Assembly (NCBI RefSeq): GCF_002211285.1
Contig: NZ_LOKX01000007.1
Location: forward strand, 79,530-143,529
DNA length: 64,000 nucleotides
Source of the DNA: Rhizobium sp. R635
Lineage (GTDB): Bacteria > Pseudomonadota > Alphaproteobacteria > Rhizobiales > Rhizobiaceae
Direction of reading: 5' to 3'
Part shown: positions 1-8,610 of the stretch, piece after piece
How positions within the stretch are numbered: the stretch's first letter is position 1
Layout of the letters: the number at the start of each line of letters is the position of its first letter
Translations under genes and position numbers: made by a program
The notes under the pieces: model-generated
What the model was told of the DNA's origin: nothing
Databases searched by the model: none
The model's input: the letters and a program-made list of their open reading frames with translations, nothing else

Positions 1-43
1 ATAATGATAAAAGAACGCGGTTTTTTCGCGCAATTTTTATCTC

Positions 44-64
44 TTCTGCATAATTTGTGCAAAA
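44..64. promoter_or_regulatory. imperfect palindrome, candidate Lrp-type operator
   Basis: A 21-base imperfect inverted repeat with half-sites TTCTGCATAA and TTTTGCACAA (8 of 10 match) around one central base. It lies in AT-rich DNA about 70 bases upstream of the Lrp/AsnC gene. Members of that family often autoregulate through such AT-rich dyads. The regulator's binding here is inferred from position only. Confidence 0.35.
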
Positions 65-131
65 TAATCTTCTTCACGCGGCGAATGCAGCAGAACGCGT
101 GAAATGCTGCGGCAAGAATTAGGACTGGACA

Positions 132-596
132 ATGGAACAATTGGATCGTTTTGACCGTGACATACTCGATATCGTTCAGCGCGACTGCCAGCTGAAGGCT
201 GAAACGATTGCCGAGCGGGTCGGACTATCGGTCTCGGCCGTGCAGCGGCGGTTGAAGCGGTTGCGCGAGGAGGGGATCATCAAGGCGGAGGTCGCCGTCC
301 TCGACCGAAAGGCGACGGGAACGTCGATGGTCTTCATCGTCGGGATGGAGATCGAGCGGGATAATTACGATGCGCTGGCGAAGTTTCGTGTCTGGGCGGA
401 GAAGCAGGACCATATCCAGCAGGTCTATTACGTCACGGGCGCCGTCGACCTGATCGCGATCGTCACGGCCCGCGATGTCGAGCACTATGACGACATCGCC
501 GCCCTGATCATGGCGGAAAATCCCCAAATCCGCCGCATGCACACCAATGTCGTGCTGCGGGACGTCAAGCTCGGCCTGTTCGTGCCGCTCGAATGA
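132..596 (+). CDS. Lrp/AsnC family transcriptional regulator
   Basis: A 154-residue protein of the usual length for the family. The N-terminal winged HTH spans about residues 5-60 (DRDILDIVQRDCQLKAETIA, then the recognition helix in LSVSAVQRRLKRLREEGII). A C-terminal RAM/AsnC ligand-binding domain spans about 68-150 and contains the G-A-V-D-L loop typical of the effector site. Such proteins form dimers to octamers and sense amino acids. The start has AGGA 7 bases upstream. The gene stands alone, transcribed toward the mct locus and separated from it by 87 bases with no obvious terminator. The target is probably a divergent gene left of the window or the gene itself; the effector cannot be told from sequence. 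Confidence 0.93.
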   Translation: MEQLDRFDRDILDIVQRDCQLKAETIAERVGLSVSAVQRRLKRLREEGIIKAEVAVLDRKATGTSMVFIVGMEIERDNYDALAKFRVWAEKQDHIQQVYYVTGAVDLIAIVTARDVEHYDDIAALIMAENPQIRRMHTNVVLRDVKLGLFVPLE

Positions 597-683
597 CACT
601 GGTCCGGCCGCACCGACAAGCGGCTGGACTCGCATTGGACAAAGCGCATAATTCCGGGCGCAGATCCCAGGGAGGAACGATCG

Positions 684-2069
684 TTGACGTTACGACACCA
701 GATCATCGCATTGGCGATCGTCCCGCTCGTCATTTCGATCCTTGCGATCACCACCTTCATCACCTGGCAATCGGCAAATCTCGCCAAGAACAGCATCGAC
801 ACGTTCGAACAGAACATGCTGAAGACCAAGGAAGGCGAAATCCTCAACCTGACCAACCTTGCCTTGTCCGCCATCCAAACGATCTATGACAAGGCCGGCC
901 CCGACGACGAAGCCGCCAAGCAGCAGGTGGCCGCGATCCTCACCTCGCTCGACTACGGCAGGGATGGCTATTTCTTCGTCTACGACTATGACGGCAATAA
1001 TATCGTCCATCCGCGCCAGAGCTTCCGGCATGGGCAAAATTGGCTCGACCTCACGGATCCGGATGGCGACAAAGTGATTGCCGAACTGATCGCCACGGCA
1101 AAGGCCGGCGGCGGCCTGCATCAGTACAAATGGCAGAAGCCTTCCACCGGCCAGATCGCCGACAAGCTCTCCTTCGTCGTCAGCCTCGACAAGTGGCACT
1201 GGGTCGTGGGAACCGGCGTCTATCTGGACGACGTCTTTGCCCAGAGCGCGGCCGCCAACGCCGTGATGCGCGCCAACATCAGACGCACCTTCGTCATCGT
1301 CGCACTGATCGCCGTGCCATCGGTGCTCGTCGTTTTCACGACCTGCATGCTCCTGACCTTCCATGAGCGCCGCATGGCCGACAGCCGGCTCAAGGAGCTG
1401 ACGCAGCGGGTCATCGACACCCAGGAAGAGGAGCGCACGCGGCTGGCGCGCGAACTGCATGACGGCATCTCGCAGACCCTTCTCGGCGTGCGCTATGCAA
1501 TGGACCTCGCCGGCCGTAAGGTCAGGACCAATGTCGACGAGGCGGCGCTGACCATCGAGCGCGGCGTCGAGGCGCTGAACGGCGCCATCAAGGAAATACG
1601 GCTGCTCTCGCACGATCTGCGCCCCCGCGTGCTCGACGATCTCGGTCTGACCGCCGCGCTGGAGGCGCTCTGTCATCACTTTGCCGAGCGGACGGGGATC
1701 GAGACTGATATCGACGCCTCGGGCTTCACCGGCATGCTGAAGGCGGAAGCCAGCACGGCCCTTTATCGTGTCGCCCAGGAGGCTTTCAACAATGTCGAGC
1801 GGCACTCGGGCGCTTCGAAGCTTTCGGTCAAGCTGTGGAGCGACGGCGGCCGCGCCCGCATGACGATTTCGGACAATGGCACAGGCTTCGACGGCAGCAA
1901 GGATAGCGCATCCGGCGGATCGGGTCTCGGCCTGCGCAACATGCAGGAGCGGATGGCCCACTTCCGCGGGCTGCTGCTCATCAACAGCAGCGAAGCCGGC
2001 ACGACGCTGACGGCGATGATGCCGCGGTCGGCCAATCTTCCCGCCGGCAAGCAGGCGGAAGCCGCATGA
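684..2069 (+). CDS. mctS: sensor histidine kinase MctS (cache sensor, HisKA_3/NarL type)
   Basis: A 461-residue membrane kinase. TM1 lies at about 8-28, a single-cache periplasmic domain at about 35-190 (DGYFFVYDYDG, then a WHWVVGTGVY end typical of sCache_2), and TM2 at about 202-224. A HisKA_3 dimerisation domain carries the phospho-acceptor H259 in RLARELHDGISQ. A HATPase domain follows, with an N box near QEAFNNVERHS and a G box at DNGTGFD and GSGLGLRNM. The start is TTG, supported by GGAGGAA six bases upstream. The stop overlaps the next gene by ATGA. Kinase, regulator and downstream SSS symporter match the mctSR-mctP arrangement described in R. leguminosarum, where MctSR is needed for expression of the monocarboxylate permease. 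Ligand sensing by the cache domain is inference. Confidence 0.88.
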   Translation: MTLRHQIIALAIVPLVISILAITTFITWQSANLAKNSIDTFEQNMLKTKEGEILNLTNLALSAIQTIYDKAGPDDEAAKQQVAAILTSLDYGRDGYFFVYDYDGNNIVHPRQSFRHGQNWLDLTDPDGDKVIAELIATAKAGGGLHQYKWQKPSTGQIADKLSFVVSLDKWHWVVGTGVYLDDVFAQSAAANAVMRANIRRTFVIVALIAVPSVLVVFTTCMLLTFHERRMADSRLKELTQRVIDTQEEERTRLARELHDGISQTLLGVRYAMDLAGRKVRTNVDEAALTIERGVEALNGAIKEIRLLSHDLRPRVLDDLGLTAALEALCHHFAERTGIETDIDASGFTGMLKAEASTALYRVAQEAFNNVERHSGASKLSVKLWSDGGRARMTISDNGTGFDGSKDSASGGSGLGLRNMQERMAHFRGLLLINSSEAGTTLTAMMPRSANLPAGKQAEAA

Positions 2070-2710
2070 ACGAACGCCCGAAAATCAGGGTTCTCCTGAT
2101 CGACAACCATCCGCTGGTGCTGGACGGTTTGAAGGCCGTGCTCGAGACCTTCGACCATATCGAAGTCGCAGGCACCGCCGGGCTTGCGCAAACGGGTCTC
2201 GACATCGCCCGGCAGATCCAGCCGCAGGTGGTGCTGATGGATATCAACATGCCGAAACTCAGCGGCATCGATGCGATCGAGCTGTTCCGGAACGAACTTC
2301 CGCAGACCCGCGTCGTGATGCTCTCCATGCATGACAGCCGCGAGTATATTTCCTCCTCGGTCTTGCATGGCGCAGCCGGCTACGTGCTCAAAGACGTCTC
2401 GACGGACGAGATCGTCGCGGCCATCGAGACCGTGGCCGATGGAGGCACCTATTTTTCCTCCGGTGTCTTCGATGCGCTGATGGGCGAACGGGTGGAGGAG
2501 GGGAGCGATCCGCTGACGCCGCGCGAACGCGACATCCTCGGACTGATCGTTGCCGGCAGGAGCAACCGGGAGATCGCCGAAGCGCTCGGCATCACCCCCG
2601 CCACGGCGGAAACGCATCGCAAGAACCTCAAGAAGAAGCTCGGCATCGCAACGACGGCTGGCCTCATCCGCTATGCGCTGGATCACGGCATCGTCTCCAA
2701 AGTGGGGTGA
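2066..2710 (+). CDS. mctR: response regulator MctR (NarL/FixJ family)
   Basis: A 214-residue regulator. The receiver domain spans about 6-125, with the phospho-acceptor D59 in VVLMDINMPKLSG, an N13 acidic-pocket region (LIDNHP) and K109 near LKDVS. A LuxR-type HTH follows at about 150-200 (LTPRERDILGLIVAGRSNREIAEALGI, TAETHRKNLKKKLG). The start codon overlaps the mctS stop (ATGA), so the pair is translationally coupled. It is the presumed activator of mctP. A NarL-like inverted repeat begins nine bases beyond its stop codon. Confidence 0.9.
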   Translation: MNERPKIRVLLIDNHPLVLDGLKAVLETFDHIEVAGTAGLAQTGLDIARQIQPQVVLMDINMPKLSGIDAIELFRNELPQTRVVMLSMHDSREYISSSVLHGAAGYVLKDVSTDEIVAAIETVADGGTYFSSGVFDALMGERVEEGSDPLTPRERDILGLIVAGRSNREIAEALGITPATAETHRKNLKKKLGIATTAGLIRYALDHGIVSKVG

Positions 2711-2718
2711 ATTCCGGT

Positions 2719-2736
2719 CTACCCACTTCTGGGTAG
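2719..2736. promoter_or_regulatory. NarL-type 7-2-7 inverted repeat, candidate MctR operator
   Basis: CTACCCACTTCTGGGTAG is a perfect 7-base inverted repeat around CTTC. Read as TACCCAC-TT-CTGGGTA it has the 7-2-7 spacing of NarL heptamers (TACYYMT-NN-AKKRGTA), with one mismatch per half. It sits between mctR and the symporter, where a site for a NarL-family activator of mctP is expected. No T tract follows, which argues against a terminator. Binding by MctR is inference. Confidence 0.5.
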
Positions 2737-2837
2737 GCCCCGGCATTTCAGCCTGACACCCATCTTGTGAGGGCAAAACCGACGTCCTAGGACTCCATCC
2801 ACGGCTGGCCGAGGGTGAGCCGTTGGGAGGAATTCAC

Positions 2838-2912
2838 ATGCGTTACATCAGCTTCCGATTAGTCGGAAAACCTCGAGCGACCCCAACAGGGCCTGCCGCG
2901 GCCGCCGGCTGA
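2838..2912 (+). CDS. possible 24-residue leader peptide upstream of mctP
   Basis: An ATG with a strong ribosome site (GGGAGGAATTCAC before it) opens a 24-codon frame starting MRYISFRLVGKPRA and ending in an Ala/Gly-rich tail before TGA. It begins 145 bases upstream of the DUF3311 gene. A small hairpin (TTCCGA-TTAG-TCGGAA, 2853-2868) lies inside the frame, and GC-rich self-complementary DNA surrounds its stop. Nothing identifies a family. It may be a leader peptide that controls the downstream genes, or an unprocessed chance ORF. The quality of the ribosome site is the main support. Confidence 0.35.
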   Translation: MRYISFRLVGKPRATPTGPAAAAG

Positions 2913-2982
2913 CAGACCTGCCTTCCACGCCGACAACTGGAACATGGCGACCGCCGCCCGCGGCGCCTGAAAGGTATCCGAC

Positions 2983-3180
2983 ATGGAAAAACCACGTAGC
3001 AAGGCAGCGCTCTGGCTGCTGATCATTCCGTTCATAGGTCTGCTCTGGCCGCCATTCTACAATCTTCGCGAACCGTCGCTTTTCGGCTTTCCCTTCTTTT
3101 ACTGGTATCAGCTTCTGTGGGTGCCGATCACCGCAACGCTGACCTGGATCGCCTATCGGAGCACCCGCCATGACGACTGA
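2983..3180 (+). CDS. DUF3311 family small membrane protein
   Basis: A 65-residue protein with two hydrophobic helices (about 9-24 and 36-58) separated by a short loop (PPFYNLREPSLFGFPFFYWYQ), typical of DUF3311 proteins. These are repeatedly encoded just before SSS-family monocarboxylate symporters. Its last 11 bases overlap the start of mctP, implying translational coupling. It probably acts as an accessory or assembly subunit of the symporter in the inner membrane. No biochemical role is established that I know of. AAGG lies 8 bases before the ATG. Confidence 0.85.
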   Translation: MEKPRSKAALWLLIIPFIGLLWPPFYNLREPSLFGFPFFYWYQLLWVPITATLTWIAYRSTRHDD

Positions 3181-4645
3181 CATCAACGGCACGGCACTGG
3201 CCGTCTTCATCTTCTTTTTCGCCCTCGTCACCGTCATGGGCTTCGTCGCCAGCCGCTGGCGCAAGCCCGAGACACTCGCCCATATCGATGAATGGGGTCT
3301 CGGCGGGCGCAACTTCGGCACCTGGATCACCTGGTTCCTCGTCGGCGGCGATTTCTACACCGCCTATACCGTGATCGCCGTCCCGGCGCTGGTCTATACG
3401 GTCGGCGCCTACGGCTTCTTCGCGCTGCCCTACACCATCGTCGTCTATCCCTTCGTCTTCATGGTCATGCCGGTTCTGTGGAAACGCGCCAAGGATTTCG
3501 GCTATGTGACGGCCGCCGACGTCGTGCACGGCCAATACGGATCTCGCGGCCTCGAACTTGCGGTCGCGGCAACCGGCGTCATCGCCACCATGCCTTATAT
3601 CGCTCTCCAGCTCGTCGGCATGACGGCGGTCCTGAAGGCGCTCGGGCTGCATGGCGAACTGCCGCTCGCGATCGCCTTCATCGTGCTGGCGCTCTATACC
3701 TACTCGGCGGGCCTGCGCGCCCCGGCCCTGATCGCCTTCGTCAAGGACATCATGATCTATATCGTGGTGATCGCAGCCGTCGCGCTCATCCCGTCGAAGC
3801 TCGGGGGCTATGCGAATGTCTTCGCCTCGGCCGATGCGGCCTTCCAGGCCAAGGGCTCCGGCAGCCTGCTGCTCGGCGGCAATCAGTATGTCGCCTATGC
3901 CACGCTCGCTCTCGGTTCGGCGCTCGCGGCCTTCATGTATCCGCATACGCTGACGGGCATCTTCGCCTCCAACAGTGGCAAGACGATCCGCAAGAATGCG
4001 ATCATGCTGCCCGCCTATACGCTGCTGCTCGGCCTCCTGGCGCTGCTCGGCTATATGGGCCATGCCGCCAACCTGAAGCTCGACAGCGCCAACGACGTCG
4101 TTCCCACGCTGTTCAAGACGCTGTTTTCAGGCTGGTTCTCCGGCTTCGCCTTTGCGGCGATCGCGATCGGCGCACTGGTGCCGGCGGCAGTGATGAGCAT
4201 TGGCGCCGCCAATCTCTTCACCCGCAATTTCTGGAAAGCCTATGTCGATCCCAAAGTCAGCGATGCGGGCGAGGCCAAGGTCGCGAAGGTGACGTCGCTG
4301 GTGGTGAAGGTCGGTGCACTTCTGGTCATCATCTTCCTGCCGACGCAGTTCGCACTCGACCTGCAGCTGCTCGGCGGCATCTGGATCCTGCAGACGCTTC
4401 CGGCCCTGGTCTTCGGCCTCTATACCAACTGGTTCCGTGCACCCGGTCTGCTTGCCGGCTGGTTCGTCGGCTTCTGCGGCGGCACCTACCTCGTCTGGGA
4501 TGCCGGCTGGAAGCCCCTGCACCTGATCAGCCTCGGCGGCGAACCTTTCACCGTCTATACCGGCCTGCTGGCGCTTGCGGCAAACATCGTCGTCGCGGTC
4601 GCAGTCAGCGCCGTGCTTCCGGCCAGGGCGCCGGCACGCGCATAG
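3170..4645 (+). CDS. mctP: monocarboxylate permease MctP (sodium:solute symporter family)
   Basis: A 491-residue polytopic protein with about 13 hydrophobic helices. Family marks include the conserved early segment DEWGLGGRNFGTWITWFLVGGDFYTAY and a later AIAIGALVPAAVMSIGAANLF segment. It belongs to the SSS family branch that carries lactate, pyruvate, acetate, propionate and related short monocarboxylates. The ATG has GGAG 8 bases upstream, inside the end of the DUF3311 gene. The two-component pair upstream and the coupled DUF3311 gene make the assignment to MctP strong, although the substrate itself is taken from the described homologue. A strong hairpin follows nine bases after the stop. 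Confidence 0.9.
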   Translation: MTTDINGTALAVFIFFFALVTVMGFVASRWRKPETLAHIDEWGLGGRNFGTWITWFLVGGDFYTAYTVIAVPALVYTVGAYGFFALPYTIVVYPFVFMVMPVLWKRAKDFGYVTAADVVHGQYGSRGLELAVAATGVIATMPYIALQLVGMTAVLKALGLHGELPLAIAFIVLALYTYSAGLRAPALIAFVKDIMIYIVVIAAVALIPSKLGGYANVFASADAAFQAKGSGSLLLGGNQYVAYATLALGSALAAFMYPHTLTGIFASNSGKTIRKNAIMLPAYTLLLGLLALLGYMGHAANLKLDSANDVVPTLFKTLFSGWFSGFAFAAIAIGALVPAAVMSIGAANLFTRNFWKAYVDPKVSDAGEAKVAKVTSLVVKVGALLVIIFLPTQFALDLQLLGGIWILQTLPALVFGLYTNWFRAPGLLAGWFVGFCGGTYLVWDAGWKPLHLISLGGEPFTVYTGLLALAANIVVAVAVSAVLPARAPARA

Positions 4646-4654
4646 TTTGAAAAT

Positions 4655-4682
4655 GCGAAGGGCAGCAAATGCTGCCCTTCGC
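4655..4682. terminator. strong hairpin after mctP; copy 1 of a repeated stem
   Basis: A 12-base-pair perfect stem (GCGAAGGGCAGC / GCTGCCCTTCGC) with loop AAAT, nine bases after the mctP stop. There is no T run on the plus side. On the minus side it is followed by ATTTTC. The same stem with loop AAAC recurs at 13140-13165, beyond the polysaccharide genes. Confidence 0.7.
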
Positions 4683-5205
4683 CGTAAGCGCAGGTTCCTT
4701 TCAGAACCGCCGCAGCCCTGGAGAGATAAGTTCGGCTGCGGAATGCCCGGTATCTCGACGAGAATGACGAGCCGACCGCTTTAAATCGCCGGACAATCCC
4801 CGCGTTTCCCTTGCTTCGTCGGCTATGATCCCCGCAACACTGCCGGGGCCGCCCGTCCCATTTTTTCTGCAGGACAGCATTATCCTCCCGCACCAAAAAT
4901 TCGCGCCTCCGGGAAAGAAGCTACTATTTTTTACCCATGATTTTTGAGATTGAGCGGCTAGCGGATTCGATTTAGAGAACTCATAAGTTCTGTAAATCGT
5001 CGTACCATCACCACTTCCGCATGTGGAAGCCCAAGAGGGGCCGACCAGAAAGGCACCGGTCAGTATGGAAGAACAGTTCACATCAGACGCCAAAATCGCG
5101 CGATGCGAAAATTCCGGGCCTGAGCATGAACCGTTCCAAAGACGCCGCCGAACTCCGTTGTCTTAGAACGACACCCAACCCGCAAGAGATGCAAGGACTT
5201 ATCGG
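4683..5205. other. 523-base non-coding region before rmlB
   Basis: No convincing gene. The right half is markedly AT-rich (for example 4918-5000, with TATTTTTTACCC and TTTAGAGAACTC stretches) and probably holds the promoter of the polysaccharide operon. A 62-codon frame at 5021-5209 ends over the rmlB start but has no family resemblance or good ribosome site. No riboswitch or tRNA signature was seen. Confidence 0.6.
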
Positions 5206-6285
5206 ATGACGATCTTGGTAACGGGTGGTGCGGGTTTCATCGGCTCAAACTTCATACTCCAGTGGCTGATAAACAAAAATCAGCGCATCGTAAATCTGGA
5301 CAAGCTCACATATGCGGGCAATCTCGAAAATCTTTCGGCCATCGAAGGAGATCCCCGCTATAAATTCGTAAGGGCCGATATCGGCGATGCCGAAATGGTG
5401 TCCGACATTCTCAGGAGTGAGAATGTAAAGTCGGTGATCAATTTCGCGGCCGAGAGCCACGTCGACAGATCAATCGCATCTCCCGAGCAGTTCATCCAAA
5501 CAAACCTCGTTGGGACGTTCAACCTCCTGGAAGCATCCAGGACGTTTTTCGATGAACTCGACGGTGAAGCGAAGTCCGGCTTCCGCTTTTTGCACGTCTC
5601 GACGGACGAGATTTTCGGCACTCTTGGTCCGAACGATCCTCCGTTCGACGAAGAAACCCCGATCCGGCCGAACAGCCCATACTCGGCGACCAAGGCGGGT
5701 TCCGACCACCTGGTCCGCTCCTACTTTGAAACATACAAACTGCCGGCCTTGATAACGAACTGCTCCAACAACTACGGGCCGCGGCATTTTCCTGAAAAGC
5801 TGATCCCGCTCATCATTCACCGGGCGCTCAAGGGCGAACAACTCCCGGTCTATGGGGACGGAAAACAAATCCGGGACTGGCTGTATGTCGACGACCATTG
5901 CGAAGCAATTCGCAATGTCCTGGAGCATGGAACGCCCGGCCAGACATATAATATCGGCGGCAACAATGAGATCACCAATCTCGACGTCGTCAACAAAATA
6001 TGCGCGCTGCTCGATGACCTCAGTCCTCGGGAAGATCGGCAAAGCTACGTCTCTCAAGTTTCATTCGTGACGGATCGCCCCGGCCACGATCGCCGCTATG
6101 CGATCAACGCAACGAAAATCCGACACGAACTCGGATGGTCTCCCAAGGAAACCTTCGAAAGCGGTCTGCGAAAGACCGTCCTTTGGTATCTCGCCAATTC
6201 TCAATGGACCGAGAACGTGACCAGCGGCGAATACCGGCAGTGGATAGATCGTCAGTACGCGAGCGAGCGGAAGGCATGGCAATGA
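5206..6285 (+). CDS. rmlB: dTDP-glucose 4,6-dehydratase
   Basis: A 359-residue extended SDR enzyme. It dehydrates dTDP-D-glucose to dTDP-4-keto-6-deoxyglucose, the second step of dTDP-L-rhamnose synthesis. The NAD-binding motif GGAGFIG is at residues 7-13. The dehydratase motif VSTDEIFG at about 131-138 supplies T133, D134 and E135. The catalytic Y159 and K163 lie in PYSATKAG. Substrate-binding segments [14 protein letters not shown] and [12 protein letters not shown] follow. It is the first gene of the cluster, and its stop overlaps the rmlA start (ATGA). Base composition is more AT-rich than the flanking mct and MCP genes. Confidence 0.96.
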   Translation: MTILVTGGAGFIGSNFILQWLINKNQRIVNLDKLTYAGNLENLSAIEGDPRYKFVRADIGDAEMVSDILRSENVKSVINFAAESHVDRSIASPEQFIQTNLVGTFNLLEASRTFFDELDGEAKSGFRFLHVSTDEIFGTLGPNDPPFDEETPIRPNSPYSATKAGSDHLVRSYFETYKLPALITNCSNNYGPRHFPEKLIPLIIHRALKGEQLPVYGDGKQIRDWLYVDDHCEAIRNVLEHGTPGQTYNIGGNNEITNLDVVNKICALLDDLSPREDRQSYVSQVSFVTDRPGHDRRYAINATKIRHELGWSPKETFESGLRKTVLWYLANSQWTENVTSGEYRQWIDRQYASERKAWQ

Positions 6286-7178
6286 AACGCAAAGGCATCA
6301 TTCTGGCAGGTGGATCGGGAACGCGTCTTCATCCTGCGACGCTGGCGGGATCCAAGCAGCTGTTGTCAGTCTACGACAAGCCGATGATCTACTATCCGTT
6401 ATGCACTCTGATGGAAGCGGGTATCGACGACATATTGTTGATAACCACCCCGCAGGATCTTCCCAGTTTCGAACGGCTCCTTGGCCGCGGCCAGGAATGG
6501 GGAATCAATATCACCTATGCCGTGCAGCCAAGTCCGGACGGTCTGGCGCAAGCGCTGATAATCGGTGAGAAATTCCTCGACGGAGCGCCGAGCGTGCTCG
6601 TACTGGGCGACAATATTTTCTTCGGGAACGGCCTTGCGCGCATCCTTCGCGCCGCGTCGGATCGAGTGACCGGAGCAACGGTCTTTGCCTACCACGTCAA
6701 CGATCCCGAGCGTTACGGCGTCGTTGAATTCGACAGCCGCAAGACGGCGCTTTCGATCGAGGAAAAGCCCGAAAAACCCAAGTCGAATTACGCCGTTACC
6801 GGACTGTATTTCTACGATGGCACGGCGGCCGACAAGGCAAAGCAGCTTACGCCGTCAGTTCGAGGGGAGCTTGAGATCACCGACCTCAACACCTTGTACC
6901 TCGAGGAAGGAAGCCTGTCGGTCGAGACGATGGGGCGGGGATATGCCTGGCTGGATACCGGCACGCACCAGTCCATGCTGGAAGCAAGCCAGTTCATAGC
7001 AACGATAGAGCATCGCCAAGGCGTCAAGATCGCATGCCCGGAAGAGACGGCTTGGCGCAATGGCCAGATCAACGACGATCAACTGCTGTCTCTCGCGCAG
7101 CGCCTGCTGAAAAGCGGATATGGAAAATATCTTCTGGGCCTTCTCCAGGAAAAGGAAATGGCGTGGACGGTCAACTAA
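6282..7178 (+). CDS. rmlA: glucose-1-phosphate thymidylyltransferase
   Basis: A 298-residue nucleotidyltransferase that makes dTDP-glucose from glucose-1-phosphate and dTTP, the first step of dTDP-rhamnose synthesis. The family motif [12 protein letters not shown] lies near residues 9-20, followed by [24 protein letters not shown] holds the metal-binding Asp, and [20 protein letters not shown] is diagnostic. I chose the ATG at 6282, which overlaps the rmlB stop as ATGA and has GGAAGG seven bases upstream. An ATG at 6276 has a poorer spacing. The length is normal for RmlA. Its 3' end overlaps rmlC by 16 bases. Confidence 0.96.
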   Translation: MKRKGIILAGGSGTRLHPATLAGSKQLLSVYDKPMIYYPLCTLMEAGIDDILLITTPQDLPSFERLLGRGQEWGINITYAVQPSPDGLAQALIIGEKFLDGAPSVLVLGDNIFFGNGLARILRAASDRVTGATVFAYHVNDPERYGVVEFDSRKTALSIEEKPEKPKSNYAVTGLYFYDGTAADKAKQLTPSVRGELEITDLNTLYLEEGSLSVETMGRGYAWLDTGTHQSMLEASQFIATIEHRQGVKIACPEETAWRNGQINDDQLLSLAQRLLKSGYGKYLLGLLQEKEMAWTVN

Positions 7179-7711
7179 CTCAGCTCCCTGGTGTCATCAT
7201 CCTCGAACCCAAGGTATTCGGTGACGAACGCGGCTTTTTCTTCGAAAGCTTCAACGAAGAAAAATTCAATTCCGCCGTCGGCCACCCTGTAGCCTTTGTG
7301 CAGGATAACCACTCCTGTTCGCAAAAGGGCGTCATCAGGGGGCTTCATTATCAGCTTCCTCCTTTCGCCCAGGGCAAGCTCGTCCGCGTCGTCGCCGGCG
7401 CGGTGTTCGATGTTGCGGTCGACCTGCGCAGGTCTTCCAGCACCTTCGGCAAGTGGGTCGGGGTGACGCTGACGGCCGAGAACAAGAAGCAGTTTTGGAT
7501 TCCGCCGGGCTTCGCGCATGGCTTCTGCGCTTTGTCTGATAACGCGGAATTTCTTTACAAGACGACCGCGTTCTATTCGGCAGCCCATGAACGCTGCATA
7601 CGATGGAACGACGAGCATCTTAAGATCGATTGGCCGGCAGAGATCGAGCCCATCATCTCGAGCAAGGATGCCAAGGGCGTCGAGTTCGCTGACGCGGACT
7701 ACTTTGCATGA
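7163..7711 (+). CDS. rmlC: dTDP-4-dehydrorhamnose 3,5-epimerase
   Basis: A 182-residue cupin epimerase for the third step of dTDP-L-rhamnose synthesis. Motifs include [36 protein letters not shown] (the catalytic His is in GLHYQ), [13 protein letters not shown] and IPPGFAHGF with a later Tyr-rich segment. I chose the GTG at 7163 because AAGGAA lies five bases upstream and the resulting length matches the family. The start lies inside the rmlA 3' end, so the two are translationally coupled. Confidence 0.94.
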   Translation: MDGQLTQLPGVIILEPKVFGDERGFFFESFNEEKFNSAVGHPVAFVQDNHSCSQKGVIRGLHYQLPPFAQGKLVRVVAGAVFDVAVDLRRSSSTFGKWVGVTLTAENKKQFWIPPGFAHGFCALSDNAEFLYKTTAFYSAAHERCIRWNDEHLKIDWPAEIEPIISSKDAKGVEFADADYFA

Positions 7712-7735
7712 CGTGCAAATTATAAGGAACCCACA

Positions 7736-8602
7736 ATGACGCACGTTCTCGTCACCGGCGCCACCGGTATGCTTGGAAAATATGTCTCGGACGCCCTGAC
7801 GCGTATGAATATCGATGCTGTCGCAGTCGACAGATCGCGTTTCGAGCTGGGCAATCCACAGGGGATATTCGACTACATAATGGAGTCGAAGCCTGCCGCC
7901 GTCCTCCATCTCGCCGCTGAGACCGATGTGGACCTGTGCGAGCGCGACCCTCAGCGGGCCGGCATTCGCAATCACCTGGCCACCGCCAACATAGCCAAGG
8001 CAAGCGCTGCCTGCGGTGCCTGGATGCTCTACGTCTCGACATCGAATGTATTCGGCGGATCAGGCACGTTCGAGCACAACGAACTCGATCTGCCGTGCCC
8101 GCTGAACTACTACGGGCGCTCCAAGCTTATGGGAGAGCTTGAGGTTCGCCGCTTCAACCCAATCAACCACCTGATTGTCAGAGCAGGCTGGATGATCGGC
8201 GGCGGCAGGGCTCGCGACCATAAATTCGTAGGAAAAGTCATCGAGCAAATTCTGAACGGAGCGACTTCGCTGAGAGCCGTGGGAGACAAATATGGCTCCA
8301 TCACGCGCGCGTCGCTCCTGGCCGAATTCATCGTCTGGGCGCTTGCGCAACGGCACACCGGCACGGTCCACTACTCCAGCAGCGGCATCGTAACGCGCCA
8401 TAACATCGCCGAGCAAATCGTTGCCGCACTGGAACGACAAGTGCAGGTCGCTTCGGTTCGCTCCTCGGATTTCCCACTGTCTGCGCCCAGACCTTTTTCT
8501 GAGGGCATGACATCGATTTACACACCGACGCTCGAAGGCGCTCCACAACCAGGAAACTGGAAGGACGACCTCACGCAGTACGTCGAGACATTCCTGCAGT
8601 AA
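7736..8602 (+). CDS. rmlD: dTDP-4-dehydrorhamnose reductase (RmlD family)
   Basis: A 288-residue SDR of the RmlD substrate-binding family, expected to reduce dTDP-4-keto-L-rhamnose to dTDP-L-rhamnose. The nucleotide-binding GATGMLG is near residues 8-14. HLAAETDVDLCERDP is the family segment, followed by STSNVFGG and the catalytic YYGRSKLMGE (Tyr...Lys). The sequence around RAGWMIGGG is also RmlD-like. It follows rmlC by 24 bases with AAGGA before the ATG. The order B-A-C-D gives a complete dTDP-rhamnose pathway. Confidence 0.88.
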   Translation: MTHVLVTGATGMLGKYVSDALTRMNIDAVAVDRSRFELGNPQGIFDYIMESKPAAVLHLAAETDVDLCERDPQRAGIRNHLATANIAKASAACGAWMLYVSTSNVFGGSGTFEHNELDLPCPLNYYGRSKLMGELEVRRFNPINHLIVRAGWMIGGGRARDHKFVGKVIEQILNGATSLRAVGDKYGSITRASLLAEFIVWALAQRHTGTVHYSSSGIVTRHNIAEQIVAALERQVQVASVRSSDFPLSAPRPFSEGMTSIYTPTLEGAPQPGNWKDDLTQYVETFLQ

Positions 8603-8610
8603 GGCCAAAA

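Noticed and set aside
5021..5209. 62-codon frame just before rmlB
   Set aside because: Poor ribosome site, overlaps the rmlB start in another frame, basic low-complexity sequence and no family resemblance.
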